From contig NW_027052969.1 of the NCBI RefSeq assembly GCF_011386835.1, positions 19,227-83,226 of the forward strand: a stretch of DNA of 64,000 bases, given 5' to 3'. Every line of letters begins with the position of its first letter. Position 1 is the first letter of the stretch. The translations under genes and the position numbers were made by a program. Below, in pieces: positions 55,110 to 64,000 of this stretch. Source of the DNA: Chrysemys picta bellii. Taxonomy: Eukaryota > Chordata > Testudines > Emydidae. The notes under the pieces are model-generated. The model worked only from the letters and a program-made list of their open reading frames with translations. It did not search any database and was not told where the DNA came from.

Positions 55110-58000
55110 TAGCAAACCTGGTTTGCTAGAGATGCAGTGCCTGGTGTCAGAGACCTGTGGCCCCTTAGAGACTAGCAAACTTGGTTTGCTAGAGATGCAG
55201 TGCCTTGTGTCAGAGACCTGTGGCCCCTTAGAGACTAGCAAACTTGGTTTGCTAGAGATGCAGTGCCTTGTGTCAGAGACCTGTGGCCCCTTAGAGACTA
55301 GCAAACTTGGTTTGCTAGAGATGCAGTGCCTTGTGTCAGAGACCTGTGGCCCCTTAGAGACTAGCAAACTTGGTTTGCTAGAGATGCAGTGCCTTGTGTC
55401 AGAGACCTGTGGCCCCTTAGAGACTAGCAAACTTGGTTTGCTAGAGATGCAGTGCCTTCTGTCAGAGACCTGTGGCCCCTTAGAGACTAGCAAACTTGGT
55501 TTGCTAGCGATGCAGTGCCTTGTGTCAGAGGCCTGTGGCCCCTTAGAGACTAGCAAACTTGGTTTGCTAGCGATGCAGTGCCTTGTGTCACAGGCCTGTG
55601 GCCCCTTAGAGACTAGCCAACTTGGTTTGCTCGCGATGCAGTGCCTTGTGTCAGAGACATGTGGCCCCTTAGAGACTAGCAAACCTGGTTTTCTAGCGAT
55701 GCAGTGCCTTGTGTCACAGGCCTGTGGCCCCTTAGAGACTAGCAAACCTGGTTTGCTAGCGATGCAGTGCCTTGTGTCAGAGACCTGTGGCCCCTTAGAG
55801 ACTAGCAAACTTGGTTTGCTAGAGATGCAGTGCCTTGTGTCAGAGACCTGTGGCCCCTTAGAGACTAGCAAACTTGGTTTGCTAGAGATGCAGTGCCTTC
55901 TGTCAGAGACCTGTGGCCCCTTAGAGACTAGCAAACTTGGTTTGCTAGCGATGCAGTGCCTTGTGTCAGAGGCCTGTGGCCCCTTAGAGACTAGCAAACT
56001 TGGTTTGCTAGCGATGCAGTGCCTTGTGTCACAGGCCTGTGGCCCCTTAGAGACTAGCCAACTTGGTTTGCTCGCGATGCAGTGCCTTGTGTCAGAGACA
56101 TGTGGCCCCTTAGAGACTAGCAAACCTGGTTTTCTAGCGATGCAGTGCCTTGTGTCACAGGCCTGTGGCCCCTTAGAGACTAGCAAACCTGGTTTGCTAG
56201 CGATGCAGTGCCTTGTGTCACAGGCCTGTGGCCCCTTAGAGACTAGCAAACCTGGTTTGCTAGCGATGCAGTGCCTTGTGTCAGAGACCTGTGGCCCCTT
56301 AGAGACTAGCAAACTTGGTTTGCTAGCGATGCAGTGCCTTGTGTCAGAGACCTGTGGCCCCTTAGAGACTAGCAAACTTGGTTTGCTAGCGATGCAGTGC
56401 CTTGTGTCAGAGACCTGTGGCCCCTTAGAGACTAGCAAACTTGGTTTGCTAGCGATGCAGTGCCTTGTGTCACAGGCCTGTGGCCCCTTAGAGACTAGCA
56501 AACTTGGTTTGCTAGAAATGCAGTGCCTTGTGTCAGAGACCTGTGGCCCCTTAGAGACTAGCAAACTTGGTTTGCTAGCGATGCAGTGCCTTGTGTCACA
56601 GGCCTGTGGCCCCTTAGAGACTAGCAAACTTGGTTTGCTAGAAATGCAGTGCCTTGTGTCAGAGACCTGTGGCCCCTTAGAGACTAGCAAACTTGGTTTG
56701 CTAGCGATGCAGTGACTTGTGTCACAGGCCTGTGGCCCCTTAGAGACTAGCAAACCTGGTTTGCTAGAGATGCAGTGCCTTGTGTCACAGACCTGTGGCC
56801 CCTTAGAGACTAGCAAACCTGGTTTGCTAGCGATGCAGTGCCTTGTGTCACAGACCTGTGGCCCCTTAGAGACTAGCAAACTTGGTTTGCTAGCGATGCA
56901 GTGCCTTGTGTCAGAGACCTGTGGCCCCTTAGAGACTAGCAAACTTGGTTTGCTAGCGATGCAGTGCCTTGTGTCAGAGACCTGTGGCCCCTTAGAGACT
57001 AGCAAACTTGGTTTGCTAGCGATGCAGTGCCTTGTGTCAGAGACCTGTGGCCCCTTAGAGACTAGCAAACTTGGTTTGCTAGAGATGGAGTGCCTTGTGT
57101 CACAGGCCTGTGGCCCCTTAGAGACTAGCAAACTTGGTTTGCTAGAGATGCAGTGCCTTGTGTCACAGGCCTGTGGCCCCTTAGAGACTAGCAAACTTGG
57201 TTTGCTAGCGATGCAGTGCCTTGTGTCAGAGACCTGTGGCCCCTTAGAGACTAGCAAACTTGGTTTGCTAGAGATGCAGTGCCTTGTGTCACAGGCCTGT
57301 GGCCCCTTAGAGACTAGCAAACTTGGTTTGCTAGAGATGCAGTGCCTTGTGTCACAGGCCAGTGGCCCCTTAGAGACTAGCAAACTTGGTTTGCTAGCGA
57401 TGCAGTGCCTTGTGTCAGAGACCTGTGGCCCCTTAGAGACTAGCAAACTTGGTTTGCTAGCGATGCAGTGCCTGGTCTCAGAGACCTGTGGCCCCTTAGA
57501 GACTAGCAAACTTGGTTTGCTAGAAATGCAGTACCTTGTGTCAGAGACCTGTGGCCCCTTAGAGACTAGCAAACTTGGTTTGCTAGAGATGCAGTGCCTT
57601 GTGTCAGAGACCTGTGGCCCCTTAGAGACTAGCAAACTTGGTTTGCTAGAGATGCAGTGCCTTGTGTCAGAGACCTGTGGCCCCTTAGAGACTAGCAAAC
57701 TTGGTTTGCTAGAGATGCAGTGCCTTGTGTCAGAGACCTGTGGCCCCTTAGAGACTAGCAAACTTGGTTTGCTAGCGATGCAGTGCCTTGTGTCAGAGGC
57801 CTGTGGCCCCTTAGAGACTAGCAAACTTGGTTTGCTAGCGATGCAGTGCCTTGTGTCACAGGCCTGTGGCCCCTTAGAGACTAGCAAACTTGGTTTGCTA
57901 GCGATGCAGTGCCTTGTGTCAGAGACCTGTGGCCCCTTAGAGACTAGCAAACCTCGTTTGCTAGCGATGCAGTGCCTTGTGTCACAGGCCTGTGGCCCCT
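55110..58000 (+). repeat. Uniform-length 63-bp block
   Basis: After the last 61-mer at about 55081-55100, about 45 consecutive monomers are all 63 bp. Because no length variant intervenes, this stretch carries the longest open frames in the window on both strands; these are by-products of the unit length. A 441-bp (7-monomer) tandem duplication lies within it, about 55.33-55.77 and 55.77-56.21 kb, shown by CCTTCTGTC at about 55456 and 55897 and by GCTCGCG at about 55630 and 56071. Nearly every unit has T at position 40. Confidence 0.88.
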
Positions 58001-61000
58001 TATGACTAGCAAACCTGGTTTGCTAGCGATGCAGTGCCTTGTGTCACAGGCCTGTGGCCCCTTAGAGACTAGCAAACCTGGTTTGCTAGAGATGCAGTGC
58101 CTTGTGTCACAGACCTGTGGCCCCTTAGAGACTAGCAAACCTGGTTTGCTAGCGATGCAGTGCCTTGTGTCACAGACCTGTGGCCCCTTAGAGACTAGCA
58201 AACTTGGTTTGCTAGCGATGCAGTGCCTTGTGTCAGAGGCCTGTGGCCCCTTAGAGACTAGCAAACTTGGTTTGCTAGCGATGCAGTGCCTTGTGTCACA
58301 GGCCTGTGGCCCCTTAGAGACTAGCAAACTTGGTTTGCTAGCGATGCAGTGCCTTGTGTCAGAGACCTGTGGCCCCTTAGAGACTAGCAAACCTGGTTTG
58401 CTAGCGATGCAGTGCCTTGTGTCACAGACCTGTGGCCCCTTAGAGACTAGCAAACTTGGTTTGCTAGCGATGCAGTGCCTTGTGTCAGAGACCTGTGGCC
58501 CCTTAGAGACTAGCAAACTTGGTTTGCTAGCGATGCAGTGCCTTGTGTCAGAGACCTGTGGCCCCTTAGAGACTAGCAAACTTGGTTTGCTAGAGATGGA
58601 GTGCCTTGTGTCACAGGCCTGTGGCCCCTTAGAGACTAGCAAACTTGGTTTGCTAGCGATGCAGTGCCTTGTGTCAGAGACCTGTGGCCCCTTAGAGACT
58701 AGCAAACTTGGTTTGCTAGAGATGCAGTGCCTTGTGTCACAGGCCTGTGGCCCCTTAGAGACTAGCAAACTTGGTTTGCTAGAGATGCAGTGCCTTGTGT
58801 CACAGGCCAGTGGCCCCTTAGAGACTAGCAAACTTGGTTTGCTAGCGATGCAGTGCCTTGTGTCAGAGACCTGTGGCCCCTTAGAGACTAGCAAACTTGG
58901 TTTGCTAGCGATGCAGTGCCTGGTCTCAGAGACCTGTGGCCCCTTAGAGACTAGCAAACTTGGTTTGCTAGAAATGCAGTACCTTGTGTCAGAGACCTGT
59001 GGCCCCTTAGAGACTAGCAAACTTGGTTTGCTAGAGATGCAGTGCCTTGTGTCAGAGACCTGTGGCCCCTTAGAGACTAGCAAACTTGGTTTGCTAGAGA
59101 TGCAGTGCCTTGTGTCAGAGACCTGTGGCCCCTTAGAGACTAGCAAACTTGGTTTGCTAGAGATGCAGTGCCTTGTGTCAGAGACCTGTGGCCCCTTAGA
59201 GACTAGCAAACTTGGTTTGCTAGCGATGCAGTGCCTTGTGTCAGAGGCCTGTGGCCCCTTAGAGACTAGCAAACTTGGTTTGCTAGCGATGCAGTGCCTT
59301 GTGTCACAGGCCTGTGGCCCCTTAGAGACTAGCAAACTTGGTTTGCTAGCGATGCAGTGCCTTGTATCAGAGACCTGTGGCCCCTTATGACTAGCAAACC
59401 TGGTTTGCTAGCGATGCAGTGCTTTGTGTCACAGGCCTGTGGCCCCTTAGAGACTAGCAAACCTGGTTTGCTAGCGATGCAGTGCCTTGTGTCACAGGCC
59501 TGTGGCCCCTTAGAGACTAGCAAACTTGGTTTGCTAGAGATGCAGTGCCTTGTGTCACAGGCCAGTGGCCCCTTAGAGACTAGCAAACTTGGTTTGCTAG
59601 CGATGCAGTGCCTTGTGTCAGAGACCTGTGGCCCCTTAGAGACTAGCAAACTTGGTTTGCTAGCGATGCAGTGCCTGGTCTCAGAGACCTGTGGCCCCTT
59701 AGAGACTAGCAAACTTGGTTTGCTAGAAATGCAGTACCTTGTGTCAGAGACCTGTGGCCCCTTAGAGACTAGCAAACTTGGTTTGCTAGAGATGCAGTGC
59801 CTTGTGTCAGAGACCTGTGGCCCCTTAGAGACTAGCAAACTTGGTTTGCTAGAGATGCAGTGCCTTGTGTCAGAGACCTGTGGCCCCTTAGAGACTAGCA
59901 AACTTGGTTTGCTAGAGATGCAGTGCCTTGTGTCAGAGACCTGTGGCCCCTTAGAGACTAGCAAACTTGGTTTGCTAGCGATGCAGTGCCTTGTGTCAGA
60001 GGCCTGTGGCCCCTTAGAGACTAGCAAACTTGGTTTGCTAGCGATGCAGTGCCTTGTGTCACAGGCCTGTGGCCCCTTAGAGACTAGCAAACTTGGTTTG
60101 CTAGCGATGCAGTGCCTTGTGTCAGAGACCTGTGGCCCCTTAGAGACTAGCAAACCTGGTTTGCTAGCGATGCAGTGCCTTGTGTCACAGGCCTGTGGCC
60201 CCTTATGACTAGCAAACCTGGTTTGCTAGCGATGCAGTGCCTTGTGTCACAGGCCTGTGGCCCCTTAGAGACTAGCAAACCTGGTTTGCTAGAGATGCAG
60301 TGCCTTGTGTCACAGACCTGTGGCCCCTTAGAGACTAGCAAACCTGGTTTGCTAGCGATGCAGTGCCTTGTGTCACAGACCTGTGGCCCCTTAGAGACTA
60401 GCAAACTTGGTTTGCTAGCGATGCAGTGCCTTGTGTCAGAGACCTGTGGCCCCTTAGAGACTAGCAAACTTGGTTTGCTAGCGATGCAGTGCCTTGTGTC
60501 AGAGACCTGTGGCCCCTTAGAGACTAGCAAACTTGGTTTGCTAGCGATGCAGTGCCTTGTGTCAGAGACCTGTGGCCCCTTAGAGACTAGCAAACTTGGT
60601 TTGCTAGAGATGGAGTGCCTTGTGTCACAGGCCTGTGGCCCCTTAGAGACTAGCAAACTTGGTTTGCTAGAGATGCAGTGCCTTGTGTCACAGGCCTGTG
60701 GCCCCTTAGAGACTAGCAAACTTGGTTTGCTAGCGATGCAGTGCCTTGTGTCAGAGACCTGTGGCCCCTTAGAGACTAGCAAACTTGGTTTGCTAGAGAT
60801 GCAGTGCCTTGTGTCACAGGCCTGTGGCCCCTTAGAGACTAGCAAACTTGGTTTGCTAGAGATGCAGTGCCTTGTGTCACAGGCCAGTGGCCCCTTAGAG
60901 ACTAGCAAACTTGGTTTGCTAGCGATGCAGTGCCTTGTGTCAGAGACCTGTGGCCCCTTAGAGACTAGCAAACTTGGTTTGCTAGCGATGCAGTGCCTGG

Positions 61001-61530
61001 TCTCAGAGACCTGTGGCCCCTTAGAGACTAGCAAACTTGGTTTGCTAGAAATGCAGTACCTTGTGTCAGAGACCTGTGGCCCCTTAGAGACTAGCAAACT
61101 TGGTTTGCTAGAGATGCAGTGCCTTGTGTCAGAGACCTGTGGCCCCTTAGAGACTAGCAAACTTGGTTTGCTAGAGATGCAGTGCCTTGTGTCAGAGACC
61201 TGTGGCCCCTTAGAGACTAGCAAACTTGGTTTGCTAGAGATGCAGTGCCTTGTGTCAGAGACCTGTGGCCCCTTAGAGACTAGCAAACTTGGTTTGCTAG
61301 CGATGCAGTGCCTTGTGTCAGAGGCCTGTGGCCCCTTAGAGACTAGCAAACTTGGTTTGCTAGCGATGCAGTGCCTTGTGTCACAGGCCTGTGGCCCCTT
61401 AGAGACTAGCAAACTTGGTTTGCTAGCGATGCAGTGCCTTGTGTCAGAGACCTGTGGCCCCTTAGAGACTAGCAAACCTGGTTTGCTAGCGATGCAGTGC
61501 CTTGTGTCACAGGCCTGTGGCCCCTTATGA
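56719..61530 (+). repeat. HOR series bounded by 62-bp TTATGACT monomers
   Basis: Four monomers in which TTAGAGACT has become TTATGACT, a net loss of 1 bp, occur at about 58000, 59385, 60203 and 61525. The intervals are 1385, 818 and 1322 bp, that is 22, 13 and 21 monomers with one 62-mer each. Inside, the same rare monomers recur in order: ATGGAGTGCC (57086, 58597, 60611), AGGCCAGTGG (57356, 58804, 59559, 60881), CCTGGTCTCAG (57474, 58922, 59677, 60999) and GCAGTACC (57531, 58979, 59734, 61056). The 13-unit copy is an internally deleted version. The first and last long blocks match with an overall offset of 3525 bp. Confidence 0.9.
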
Positions 61531-63520
61531 CTAGCAAACCTGGTTTGCTAGCGATGCAGTGCTTTGTGTCACAGGCCTGTGGCCCCTTAGAGACTAGCAA
61601 ACCTGGTTTGCTAGCGATGCAGTGCCTTGTGTCACAGGCCTGTGGCCCCTTAGAGACTAGCAAACTTGGTTTGCTAGCGATGCAGTGCCTTGTGTCAGAG
61701 ACCTGTGGCCCCTTAGAGACTAGCAAACTTGGTTTGCTAGCGATGCAGTGCCTTGTGTCACAGGCCTGTGGCCCCTTAGAGACTAGCAAACTTGGTTTGC
61801 TAGCGATGCAGTGCCTTGTGTCACAGGCCTGTGGCCCCTTAGAGACTAGCAAACCTGGTTTGCTAGAGATGCAGTGCCTTGTGTCACAGACCTGTGGCCC
61901 CTTAGAGACTAGCAAACCTGGTTTGCTAGCGATGCAGTGCCTTGTGTCACAGACCTGTGGCCCCTTAGAGACTAGCAAACTTGGTTTGCTAGAGATGCAG
62001 TGCCTTGTGTCAGAGACCTGTGGCCCCTTAGAGACTAGCAAACTTGGTTTGCTAGCGATGCAGTGCCTTGGTTCAGAGACCTGTGGCCCCTTAGAGACTA
62101 GCAAACTTGGTTTGCTAGCGATGCAGTGCCTTGTGTCACAGGCCTGTGGCCCCTTAGAGACTAGCAAACTTGGTTTGCTAGAGATGCAGTGCCTTGTGTC
62201 AGAGACCTGTGGCCCCTTAGAGACTAGCAAACTTGGTTTGCTAGCGATGCAGTGCCCTGTGTCACAGGCCTGTGGCCCCTTAGAGACTAGCAAACCTGGT
62301 TTGCTAGCGATGCAGTGCCTTGTGTCACAGGCCTGTGGCCCCTTAGAGACTAGCAAACTTGGTTTGCTAGCGATGCAGTGCCTTGTGTCACAGGCCTGTG
62401 GCCCCTTAGAGACTAGCAAACCTGGTTTGCTAGCGATGCAGTGCCTTGTGTCAGAGACCTGTGGCCCCTTAGAGACTAGCAAACTTGGTTTGCTAGCGAT
62501 GCAGTGCCTTGTGTCAGAGACCTGTGGCCCCTTAGAGACTAGCAAACTTGGTTTGCTAGCGATGCAGTGCCTTGTGTCAGAGACCTGTGGCCCTTAGAGA
62601 CTAGCAAACTTGGTTTGCTAGAGATGCAGTGCCTTGTGTCAGAGACCTGTGGCCCCTTAGAGACTAGCAAACTTGGTTTGCTAGAGATGCAGTGCCTTGT
62701 GTCACAGGCCTGTGGCCCCTTAGAGACTAGCAAACTTGGTTTGCTAGAGATGCAGTGCCTTGTGTCACAGGCCTGTGGCCCCTTAGAGACTAGCAAACTT
62801 GGTTTGCTAGAGATGCAGTGCCTTGTGTCACAGGCCTGTGGCCCCTTAGAGACTAGCAAACTTGGTTTGCTAGCGATGCAGTGCCTTGTGTCAGAGACCT
62901 GTGGCCCCTTAGAGACTAGCAAACTTGGTTTGCTAGAGATGCAGTGCCTTGTGTCACAGGCCTGTGGCCCCTTAGAGACTAGCAAACTTGGTTTGCTAGC
63001 GATGCAGTGCCTTGTGTCAGAGACCTGTGGCCCCTTAGAGACTAGCAAACCTGGTTTGCTAGAGATGCAGTGCCTTGTGTCAGAGACCTGTGGCCCCTTA
63101 GAGACTAGCAAACTTGGTTTGCTAGAGATGCAGTGCCTTGTGTCAGAGACCTGTGGCCCCTTAGAGACTAGCAAACTTGGTTTGCTAGCGATGCAGTGCC
63201 TTGTGTCACAGGCCTGTGGCCCCTTAGAGACTAGCAAACTTGGTTTGCTAGCGATGCAGTGCCTTGTGTCAGAGACCTGTGGCCCCTTAGAGACTAGCAA
63301 ACTTGGTTTGCTAGCGATGCAGTGCCTTGTGTCACAGGCCTGTGGCCCCTTAGAGACTAGCAAACCTGGTTTGCTAGCGATGCAGTGCCTTGTGTCACAG
63401 GCCTGTGGCCCCTTAGAGACTAGCAAACCTGGTTTGCTAGAGATGCAGTGCCTTGTGTCACAGGCCTGTGGCCCCTTAGAGACTAGCAAACCTGGTTTGC
63501 TAGAGATGCAGTGCCTGGTG
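61531..63520 (+). repeat. CACAGGCC-rich distal block
   Basis: This block alternates CACAGGCC or CACAGACC monomers with canonical ones and has no 61-mers. Rare forms include GTGCTTTGTG near 61561 (also at 59421), CTTGGTTCAG near 62068 and GCCCTGTG near 62254. A 1-bp loss (GGCCCTTAG, one C fewer) near 62590 is the only length change. From about 62.63 to 62.85 kb three consecutive monomers have A27 with CACAGGCC. It resembles the HOR series upstream but in a different order, suggesting older divergence. Confidence 0.82.
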
Positions 63521-64000
63521 TCAGGCCTGTGGGCCCCTTAGAGACTAGCAAACCTGGTTTGCTAGAGATGCAGTGCCTGGTGTCAGGCCTGTGGCCCCTT
63601 AGAGACTAGCAAACCTGGTTTGCTAGAGATGCAGTGCCTGGTGTCAGAGACCTGTGGCCCCTTAGAGACTAGCAAACTTGGTTTGCTAGAGATGCAGTGC
63701 CTTGTGTCACAGACCTGTGGCCCCTTAGAGACTAGCAAACCTGGTTTGCTAGAGATGCAGTGCCTTGTGTCACAGACCTGTGGCCCCTTAGAGACTAGCA
63801 AACTTGGTTTGCTAGAGATGCAGTGCCTTGTGTCACAGACCTGTGGCCCCTTAGAGACTAGCAAACCTGGTTTGCTAGCGATGCAGTGCCTTGTGTCAGA
63901 GACCTGTGGCCCCTTAGAGACTAGCAAACTTGGTTTGCTAGCGATGCAGTGCCTTGTGTCAGAGACGTGTGGGCCCCTTAGAGACTAGCAAACTTGGTTT
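63521..64000 (+). repeat. Return of CAGGCC short units and G insertions at window end
   Basis: Short-type CAGGCCTG monomers reappear at about 63521 and 63583, together with G at position 40, resembling zone I/II composition. Two monomers have one extra G (GTGGGCCCC) at about 63530 and 63970, the second also with GACGTG. Three CACAGACC monomers lie at about 63709, 63772 and 63835. The array clearly continues beyond base 64000. Confidence 0.82.

Larger units (their letters stand above)
1..64000 (+). repeat. Satellite DNA array of 63/61-bp monomers filling the window
   Basis: The window consists entirely of about 1,020 direct tandem copies of one monomer, beginning at monomer position 1 on base 1 and still continuing at base 64000, so the array extends beyond both ends. 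All copies have the same orientation. The main length is 63 bp; a frequent 61-bp form and a handful of 60-, 62- and 64-bp forms occur. Copies differ mostly at a few recurrent positions (15, 27, 40 and 47-51) plus rare private changes. No unrelated sequence, mobile element or gene interrupts it. Known satellites of this organisation occur in eukaryotic heterochromatin such as centromeres, pericentromeres, subtelomeres and sex chromosomes; which of these applies cannot be read from the sequence. I do not recognise the family by name. Confidence 0.98.

Noticed and set aside
55086..57950. Open frame of 954 codons on the minus strand, with a 544-codon open frame overlapping on the plus strand
   Set aside because: Both are by-products of stop-free frames in a 63-bp repeat. 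The apparent start is TTG inside TTTGCTAG, the plus-strand frame ends at an accidental TGA, and variation is dominated by amino-acid-changing alleles (L/P at site 15, A/E at 27) with no sign of codon-level constraint.
1..64000. CRISPR array
   Set aside because: The repeats are contiguous, with no unique spacers between them, no leader and no cas genes.
1..64000. Repeat-protein gene or minisatellite inside an exon
   Set aside because: A coding VNTR would have a unique flank and keep frame. Here frequent 61-mers break the frame for 55 kb, and no unique flank is visible in 64 kb.
1..64000. Inverted segments or embedded transposons
   Set aside because: Reading both strands, every block is in the same orientation, and all length changes are 1-2 bp or whole monomers.
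1..64000. Telomeric repeat, rDNA spacer or tRNA genes
   Set aside because: No TTAGGG runs, no rRNA or tRNA-like blocks, and no sequence other than the monomer family.

Overview
The whole 64-kb window is one uninterrupted satellite DNA array. I found no unique sequence, transposon insertion, RNA gene, inversion or credible protein-coding gene. It is built from about 1,020 head-to-tail copies of a short monomer, all in the same orientation. The canonical monomer is 63 bp (example 127-189, GC about 52 percent). A common derivative is 61 bp, having lost a dinucleotide near its 3' end, and rare 60-, 62- and 64-bp forms exist. Such a long homogeneous array with multi-level repeats points to a eukaryotic nuclear genome, most likely a (peri)centromeric, subtelomeric or sex/micro-chromosome heterochromatin block. 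On the minus strand, part of the monomer resembles the 3' portion of an interspersed repeat I recall from turtles, crocodilians and other vertebrates. This hints at a vertebrate, perhaps a sauropsid, but it rests on memory only.

Monomer anatomy, numbered from the A of AGAGACTAGC: positions 6-26 form an inverted repeat (9-bp arms, or 10-bp when position 15 is C). Position 27 is C or A, and C creates the monomer's only common CpG and an NheI-type GCTAGC. Position 40 is T or G. Positions 47-51 are a variant hotspot; one allele there makes a perfect 12-bp palindrome at 45-56, and this is also where the 2-bp deletions of the 61-mers lie. Each monomer can be read as a short barcode.

The barcodes reveal nested higher-order repeats (HORs). 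Zone I (1 to about 11.6 kb) has copies with periods 2130, 1063 and 2998 bp. Zone II (about 11.6-54.9 kb) has periods 685, 3061, 2933, 1433, 2306, about 6 kb and about 9.1-9.8 kb, and is marked by 19 monomers with a distinctive GGAAAC variant. Zone III/IV (about 55.1-63.5 kb) has no 61-mers, is almost fixed for T at position 40, is rich in the 12-bp palindrome, and is divided by four 62-bp monomers into HOR copies of 22, 13 and 21 units. The last 0.5 kb returns to mixed monomers.

Long open frames exist on both strands only because 63 is divisible by 3 and the canonical monomer has one stop-free frame per strand. They use TTG as apparent start, end wherever a 61-mer shifts frame, and overlap each other on opposite strands. 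I annotate none as a gene. The interest of the window lies in its satellite architecture: paired palindromes, a length close to six helical turns, HOR expansion, recombination footprints and a sharp zone boundary at about 55.1 kb.
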